From: CAZQLE01 sp964593905
Lineage (GTDB): Bacteria > Chloroflexota > Anaerolineae > Anaerolineales > Anaerolineaceae
Reading direction: 5' to 3'
DNA length: 10,675 nt
Assembly: GCA_964593905.1 (NCBI GenBank)
Contig: CAZQLE010000138.1
Coordinates: 1-10,675, forward strand
A program made the translations under genes and the position numbers. How positions within the stretch are numbered: the first letter of the stretch is position 1; each line of letters begins with the position of its first letter. This document shows positions 6,409 to 10,675 of the stretch, piece by piece. The notes beneath the pieces are model-generated. The model saw only the letters and a program-made list of their open reading frames with translations, did not search any database and had not been told where the DNA came from.

Positions 6409-8718
6409 TTATTTGCGCTTGCGAAACACCACAATCAGCAGCAGCAAGAGGGTCAGCGCGGCAAAGACCGCGATGGCGGGCAGCAGCCAGGTGGGGCGGC
6501 CCTGGGGGGTCACACCTTCGGCGGCGGCCTCGGGGGCGCTCACCTCGGGCACGGCCTGTTCGGGCAGCGCGGTGGCCTGCAGGTTGTCACTGGCCAGGGT
6601 CAGGCGGGTGTCGGCGGTGAGCACCTGCCGGTCGCGCACCACGGCAAAGTTGCCGCCCACGCGGCTGCGCAGATCGGTGGTCAGCGCGTTGGCCGCCCAG
6701 CCCAGCCCGATATCCGAAGTGCCCAGCACGGCCAGAATGTATTTGTCGGTGGTGTTGGGGTCGGAGAGGAACTGTAAATAACCCAGGTCCACATTATCTG
6801 GCAGGCGGTAAGAGACGCGGAAGGCATTCTCCTGGGCGAGGTTGCTGTTGGGCGGGAAGGGAGCCGGGAGCACGCCGCTTAACTCTTGCAGAATCGGCAG
6901 GTCGACCGGTTTGCCAACCAGGATGAGATTTTGAGGCTGTTCAACCGTCTGGGTAAAGCTGCCAAAGGCGGCGTTGAGCGCGATCATATCGCCAAACGAA
7001 CGCCGGCTGAGATCCGCCGCCAGGTTGACCGCCGCGCGCCGGGCAGCGCCGTCTACACCCGAGACCACAAAGGTTACGTCCGAGAGGGTGGGGTTGGCGA
7101 TGAACGGCTGCGGGTAAGTGTTCAGCCCGTACTCCATCACTTCGGTGGGCTGGGCGGGGCCAAGCGGAAGGTGTAGCAGCGAATCGCTGCTGATGGCCAG
7201 CCAGACATTGTTAAAGCCCACCGCCGCGCACAGGTCCAGCGGGATCATCGAGGCTTCGATGCTGAGCAGGTTTTCACCCGGAATGAGCGTGTAAGCCGGG
7301 ATGCGGATGCGCTGGGTGGTCAGGTTGGTGGTTTCATCGGTGAAGCGCACCGAGCCGACCGGCTGGCCGTTGACCAGCACCACGATGCCCGAACGGTCAA
7401 AGCTTAAGAGGGCCGAGTGGTTGAAGATCAGGTCAAAATAGGCCTCATCAGCGGCTTCCTGGCCGAAGGGAATGTAGAAAGAGTAGTCGGTGGTGGTGAC
7501 GCCGATGCTGGTGATGCGCTGGCCGAAGAGAACGGCCCCTGGCTCAACATTGCTCAGAGAGCGCATTTCGTTCGCCAGGTCGATCAACGAGCGGTCCACC
7601 GGCATTTGCTGCGGGGCCACATTGGCGCGAATCTGATCGATGAGCGCCAACTGGTTGTTGCTGCCGGGGATGATGATGCCGGTGCTGACGGCCTGAGCGG
7701 CCTTGATCACAGCCTCTTCCGAGTTGCCGCCCACAACCAGCACGGCTTTATCGGGGTTCCACGGCGAGGGAGCGATCTGCAGCACACCGGTCTCGGGCGC
7801 GGCGTCGCCGATGTTAAACGCGCCGTTGCCAACCGGCGCAGGCAGCAACACCTGGGCCAGGTCTGAAAAATCGCTGGCCTTGCCCACAAAAATCAGGTTT
7901 GCGTTGGCGCGGTCTTCAGCGGTCACCTGACTGGCCAGGCGCACATCATAGACCGCCGAATCGCCCACCAGACGGGCAAACCCGCCCGCCAGGGTGAGGG
8001 CGGCGCGCAGCGAGGTGGCGTCTTGCTCATCCGGAACCACCATGCGCACTGCGGGCAGGGCGATGGAATCGCGGTAGAAGAACGGCTGCGGCAGGGTGCG
8101 CAGGTCGAGCGTGGGGGCAACTGCGCTGTGCGGCAGCACAAAGCGTGAGCTGGAGCGCACGACCAGCGTGGTCTGGTGGTCGAAGCGGCAGTCGGTGGCG
8201 GCGTTCAAGAACAGGTCGAGCACATGCCGGCCGTCGTCGCGGGTGGTGACCTGTGCATTGGCCGGAATGGTGACATTCACCACCTGGTCGCCGTCAAAAT
8301 CCAGCACCACGCTTTCGATCAACTGGTCGTTAAAAGATACTTCCAGCGCGCCGCCGGTCAACTGGCTGAGGTCGATGCCCTGTTCGTTGAAGCTGCCGGT
8401 AAAGGCGGTGTGCAGCACAAACTGGATGGTGGAGCCTGCTTCCAGTTTCCACTCGGGCGGCAAGGTGAAGCGCAATTGGGCCGCGTCGTATGGGCCAAGC
8501 ATGACCCGCTCTTCAAACCCGATCTGGGCAAAGGTCACCACATCGGGGCCGGTCGCCAACTGGGCGGCCAGTTCGGCCGCGGTCAGCGGGGCGAGGGTGG
8601 AAGCCGCAGCCGGCGACCCGGGGGGGGTGACGGTTTGAGCCTGTACGGACGCCGGACCGGTGAATAAAAACCCGACCAGCATGGCGATCGTCAAGAGCAG
8701 TAGAGTTGTCTTTTTCAT
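6409..8718 (-). CDS. bcsB: BcsB-like exported glycan-synthase partner protein
   Basis: The 769-residue protein has a signal peptide (MKKTT, hydrophobic 5-23, cleavage near VQAQ 25-28), a long extracytoplasmic part and one C-terminal helix (744-765) ending FRKRK, which is a tail-anchor layout. The exported part consists of two related halves: a beta-sandwich region (about 65-200 and 395-515) followed by an alpha/beta flavodoxin-like region (about 205-375 and 520-700). Each beta-to-alpha/beta junction carries a PQPF sequence (210-213 and 536-539), and each beta region a D-x0-1-C element (Cys177, Cys497). This duplicated carbohydrate-binding/flavodoxin pattern and overall length fit BcsB of cellulose synthase. 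An Ala/Pro/Glu-rich stalk (715-742) precedes the helix. The ATG at 8718 gives a proper signal peptide; the frame stays open to 8973, but that extension lies within the GT2 gene. It is the last gene of the operon. The name is family-level; cellulose as product is not shown. Confidence 0.82.
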   Translation of the reverse strand: MKKTTLLLLTIAMLVGFLFTGPASVQAQTVTPPGSPAAASTLAPLTAAELAAQLATGPDVVTFAQIGFEERVMLGPYDAAQLRFTLPPEWKLEAGSTIQFVLHTAFTGSFNEQGIDLSQLTGGALEVSFNDQLIESVVLDFDGDQVVNVTIPANAQVTTRDDGRHVLDLFLNAATDCRFDHQTTLVVRSSSRFVLPHSAVAPTLDLRTLPQPFFYRDSIALPAVRMVVPDEQDATSLRAALTLAGGFARLVGDSAVYDVRLASQVTAEDRANANLIFVGKASDFSDLAQVLLPAPVGNGAFNIGDAAPETGVLQIAPSPWNPDKAVLVVGGNSEEAVIKAAQAVSTGIIIPGSNNQLALIDQIRANVAPQQMPVDRSLIDLANEMRSLSNVEPGAVLFGQRITSIGVTTTDYSFYIPFGQEAADEAYFDLIFNHSALLSFDRSGIVVLVNGQPVGSVRFTDETTNLTTQRIRIPAYTLIPGENLLSIEASMIPLDLCAAVGFNNVWLAISSDSLLHLPLGPAQPTEVMEYGLNTYPQPFIANPTLSDVTFVVSGVDGAARRAAVNLAADLSRRSFGDMIALNAAFGSFTQTVEQPQNLILVGKPVDLPILQELSGVLPAPFPPNSNLAQENAFRVSYRLPDNVDLGYLQFLSDPNTTDKYILAVLGTSDIGLGWAANALTTDLRSRVGGNFAVVRDRQVLTADTRLTLASDNLQATALPEQAVPEVSAPEAAAEGVTPQGRPTWLLPAIAVFAALTLLLLLIVVFRKRK

Positions 8719-8730
8719 ATATATTCTCAC

Positions 8731-8754
8731 GCGCCTGCTAGACGCTCCTCCTTT
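8731..8754 (-). promoter_or_regulatory. Ribosome site separated from the BcsB-like start by a small hairpin
   Basis: The minus strand carries a near-perfect Shine-Dalgarno, AAAGGAGGAG (8754-8745), but the ATG lies at 8718, about 26 bases away, too far for normal spacing. Between them GCGTC (8745-8741) can pair with GGCGC (8735-8731), with one G-U pair and a TAGCA loop. If folded, it would bring the site nearer to the ATG. An in-frame GTG at 8730 is the other possible start and would add four residues (VRIY) before MKK. Confidence 0.5.
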
Positions 8755-8764
8755 ACAGATATCA

Positions 8765-9976
8765 CTATGAACTCGCTTGTTCGGTCTCGTCCTGGCGGCG
8801 AACACGCTCCCAGAGGACGGTTTGTTTGCCAGAGATGAATGAGATAAAGCCGTATAAAGCCGCCAGGTTGCTGTTGACCAGGAAGGCGGGCAGGTAAAGC
8901 AGCCGGCGCATTCTTTTCTGGTCGATCCAGTTTCCAATGGCGGCCAGCAGATAAAACAGGCCCTGCAGGCCAAGATATATCAGCCCATAAGGCGGCGCCA
9001 GGCGCAGCCAGGCGGCCGGGCCGGCGGCGGGCACAAAAACCACCGCCGCCAGGTTGGCGATCAGTGCGCCCAGCATGGCAAATGGCACCAGCGGACGCAG
9101 GATCTTGTGCGAGAAGAACTGCCAGACCACCACCGGCCGGTTCCAGGGCAGCAGTCTGCCAGCCATGCTGATCAACTGGTAGCGCCCGGCAATGATGCGC
9201 GTGCGGCGGCGGATCTCGTCTTGCGCGGTCAGCGAAACGGTTTCAAAAGAGCGCGCTTCACGGGCGTAGACCACGCGATAGCCGGCGCGAATCACCGCGA
9301 GGGCAATGTTGGCATCGTCGTTGATGATCTTGGGCGGCGGCGGAGTATACAGCTTGCGCCGGATGGCCATGATCTCACCGGCTGCGCCGGTGCAGCAGCC
9401 CAGGCGGCTTTCGTGGGTCTGAATAAAAGATTCATAACGCCAGTACAGCCCCTCTGAGTTGCCCAGCGACCCGCCCCCGCGCAGAATATGCTTGGCCCCG
9501 GTGACCATGCCAACCCTGGGGTCTGAAAACGGCGCCACCAGTGCGCGCAGGGTGTGCACCTCGTAGGCGTTGTTGGCGTCTGAAAAGACCACAATCTCAC
9601 CCCGCGCCAGTTGAATGGCGCGGTTGATGGCCGCCATTTTGCCCTGTCGTTCAGGAATATAGTTGAGCTCCACCCCGCGGCTGGCAAAGCGGCGCACGAT
9701 CTCATCGGTTCCGTCGTCGCTGCCGTCGGCGGCGACCAGAATTTGCAGCAGCTCATGGGGATAGTTCAGCGCCAGGGTGTTTTCGAGCTTTTTGGCGATG
9801 AACTCGGCCTCATTATAGGCGGCGATGAGGATGGTTACCGTGGGAACGGCCGACGGGGACCACTGCTTTTTATGCAGCCGGCGCACAATTCGCGCGGCGG
9901 CGGCCAGCAGCAGCGGGTAGCCCAGATAGGTATAGAAGATCAGCAGCACGCACACCCAGAAGATGATGGCGCTCAT
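8765..9976 (-). CDS. Membrane glycosyltransferase, family GT2
   Basis: The 403-residue protein has an N-terminal helix (3-28), a cytoplasmic GT-A domain (about 45-275) and C-terminal hydrophobic segments (about 295-318, 328-347, 358-382). Motifs in order are VTILIAAYNE (47-56), ADGSDDGT (83-90), SDAN (132-135, the metal-binding DxD position), TGAAGE (196-201) and NDDAN (219-223, the catalytic-base region). At 257-264 stands RRTRIIAG, where processive synthases have QxxRWxxG. It should use a nucleotide sugar at the inner membrane face; donor and acceptor are unknown. The ATG at 9976 has AAGGGG about eight bases upstream and overlaps the GT4 stop as ATGA, indicating translational coupling. The BcsB-like gene follows 46 bp after its stop. 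It is shorter than BcsA and lacks a PilZ domain and the many helices of an export channel, so it could be a non-processive transferase rather than a polymer synthase. Confidence 0.9.
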   Translation of the reverse strand: MSAIIFWVCVLLIFYTYLGYPLLLAAAARIVRRLHKKQWSPSAVPTVTILIAAYNEAEFIAKKLENTLALNYPHELLQILVAADGSDDGTDEIVRRFASRGVELNYIPERQGKMAAINRAIQLARGEIVVFSDANNAYEVHTLRALVAPFSDPRVGMVTGAKHILRGGGSLGNSEGLYWRYESFIQTHESRLGCCTGAAGEIMAIRRKLYTPPPPKIINDDANIALAVIRAGYRVVYAREARSFETVSLTAQDEIRRRTRIIAGRYQLISMAGRLLPWNRPVVVWQFFSHKILRPLVPFAMLGALIANLAAVVFVPAAGPAAWLRLAPPYGLIYLGLQGLFYLLAAIGNWIDQKRMRRLLYLPAFLVNSNLAALYGFISFISGKQTVLWERVRRQDETEQASS

Positions 9977-10675
9977 GGGTTCACCCCTTCCGGTTGGACC
10001 AGGCTGTAATAAAGGCGGCGCAGATCGCGGGCCGCGCCGGCCAGACTGTAATGTTCGCTCACCCGCCGGTATCCGGCATCGGCCAGGCTGGTGCGGCAGC
10101 CGGGGTCATCGAGCAGCAGCGTCAGCGCACCCTGCAGGGCGGGCAGGTCTTTCCAGGGCACCAGCAGGCCGTGTTCTCCACTGGTGATCAGCTCGGGGTT
10201 GCCGCCCACCGCGGTGGAAAGTACCGCCAGACGGCAGGCCATGGCTTCGAGCAGTGCCACAGAGGTCGATTCCAGCTCGGATGGCAGGGCAAAGACATCT
10301 GCCGTTTGCAGATAGGGGGCAACATCGGCGATGCGGCCCAAAAAGCGCACACCTTCACCGGCCAGGGCGCGCAGATTGGCCTCTTCCTGTCCGTCGCCCA
10401 GAATGAGCAGCTCGCTGTCGGGGCGTTGGGCGCGCAGGGCCGGCCACACGCGCAGCAGATCGTCGACACACTTTTCGGGGGCCAGCCGCCCGACAAAGAT
10501 CACCAGCCGCGCGTTTTCGGGCAGCCCCAGCCGGCGGCGGGCGGCCGCCCGTTCTTCGGGGCCGAGCGGGTAAAAGCGGCGGGTATCGACTGCGTTGGAG
10601 ATGGCGGCCCGTTTGGCGGGCGGTATCCCGGCGGCGGCCAGTTCGCCGTCAATCTCGCGGGTGATGGTTACAAAC
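9973..10675 (-). CDS. Glycosyltransferase, GT4 type (GT-B fold), 5' end outside window
   Basis: The minus-strand frame is open from the right edge, leaving 233 C-terminal residues; the N-terminal domain and start are missing. Near the beginning of the fragment is SNAVDTRRFYP, the usual GT4 linker between the two Rossmann domains. The C-terminal domain follows: IFVGRLAPEK, LLILGDG, VRFLGRI, then PSELESTSVALLEAM with the E-x7-E pair (fragment residues 135 and 143), and VGGNPELI, which contacts the donor sugar nucleotide. It is a soluble cytoplasmic retaining transferase of the WaaG/PimA kind, probably adding a sugar to a lipid-linked or surface glycan. Its TGA overlaps the GT2 ATG by four bases, so the two enzymes are likely made together and work on one pathway. 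A GTG at 10503 is inside the domain and is not a start. Confidence 0.9.
   Translation of the reverse strand, partial: FVTITREIDGELAAAGIPPAKRAAISNAVDTRRFYPLGPEERAAARRRLGLPENARLVIFVGRLAPEKCVDDLLRVWPALRAQRPDSELLILGDGQEEANLRALAGEGVRFLGRIADVAPYLQTADVFALPSELESTSVALLEAMACRLAVLSTAVGGNPELITSGEHGLLVPWKDLPALQGALTLLLDDPGCRTSLADAGYRRVSEHYSLAGAARDLRRLYYSLVQPEGVNP

Noticed and set aside
8096..8667. Two long plus-strand ORFs opposite the BcsB-like gene
   Set aside because: Both are shadows of a gene whose signal peptide, family pattern and tail anchor are clear; neither has its own motifs or a good ribosome site.
8719..8973. N-terminal 85-residue extension of the BcsB-like frame
   Set aside because: It overlaps the GT2 3' end in another frame, is Cys/Arg/Ser-rich without domain character, and would bury the clear signal peptide that begins at 8718.

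Overview
The window is GC-rich bacterial DNA with six protein genes: four complete, one running off the left edge and one running off the right edge. Several protein types resemble those common in Chloroflexota of the Anaerolineae group. These are the sulfatase-like protein with a PDIYYILLD start and a VNTFR tail, the large serine hydrolase with C-terminal membrane helices, and the S33-type hydrolase on a membrane anchor. That host assignment is an inference from protein style and base composition; there is no rRNA or other marker gene. I see no tRNA, rRNA, CRISPR array, transposase or phage gene.

Layout. The left edge holds the 3' part of a plus-strand sulfatase/phosphonomutase-fold membrane protein (2-1270). 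Its stop codon lies inside the first copy of an 82-bp direct repeat. The second copy lies 126 bp further on, and a perfect palindrome sits between them (1234-1441). Next come two minus-strand genes read right to left: a secreted, membrane-anchored serine hydrolase of the beta-lactamase/class C fold (4442-2517), then an M50-like membrane metalloprotease with an HEGGH motif (2435-1443). A 275-bp divergent region (4443-4717) separates them from a plus-strand alpha/beta hydrolase of the prolyl-iminopeptidase type, fused to a five-helix membrane domain (4718-6283). A strong 14-bp hairpin (6346-6378) lies between this gene and the next, convergent block.

The right third is a minus-strand operon: a GT4-type glycosyltransferase (entering from the right edge, ending at 9973), a membrane GT2 glycosyltransferase (9976-8765, ATGA overlap with the GT4 gene) and a BcsB-like protein (8718-6409). 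The GT2 enzyme would make or transfer sugar on the cytoplasmic face. The BcsB-like protein is exported, tail-anchored and built from two related halves, and would act outside the membrane, as BcsB does beside BcsA in cellulose synthesis. The GT2 is not a normal BcsA: it has no PilZ domain, few helices, and RRTRI where QxxRW is expected. This reduced GT4-GT2-BcsB-like arrangement is the most interesting system in the window. Its product cannot be read from sequence; an exported or surface glycan is the reasonable guess.

Other points worth a second look are the repeat that supplies the end of a coding sequence, an apparent Asp-to-Glu change in the catalytic acid of the alpha/beta hydrolase, a Shine-Dalgarno sequence separated from the BcsB start by a small hairpin, and a terminator-like hairpin in the divergent region.
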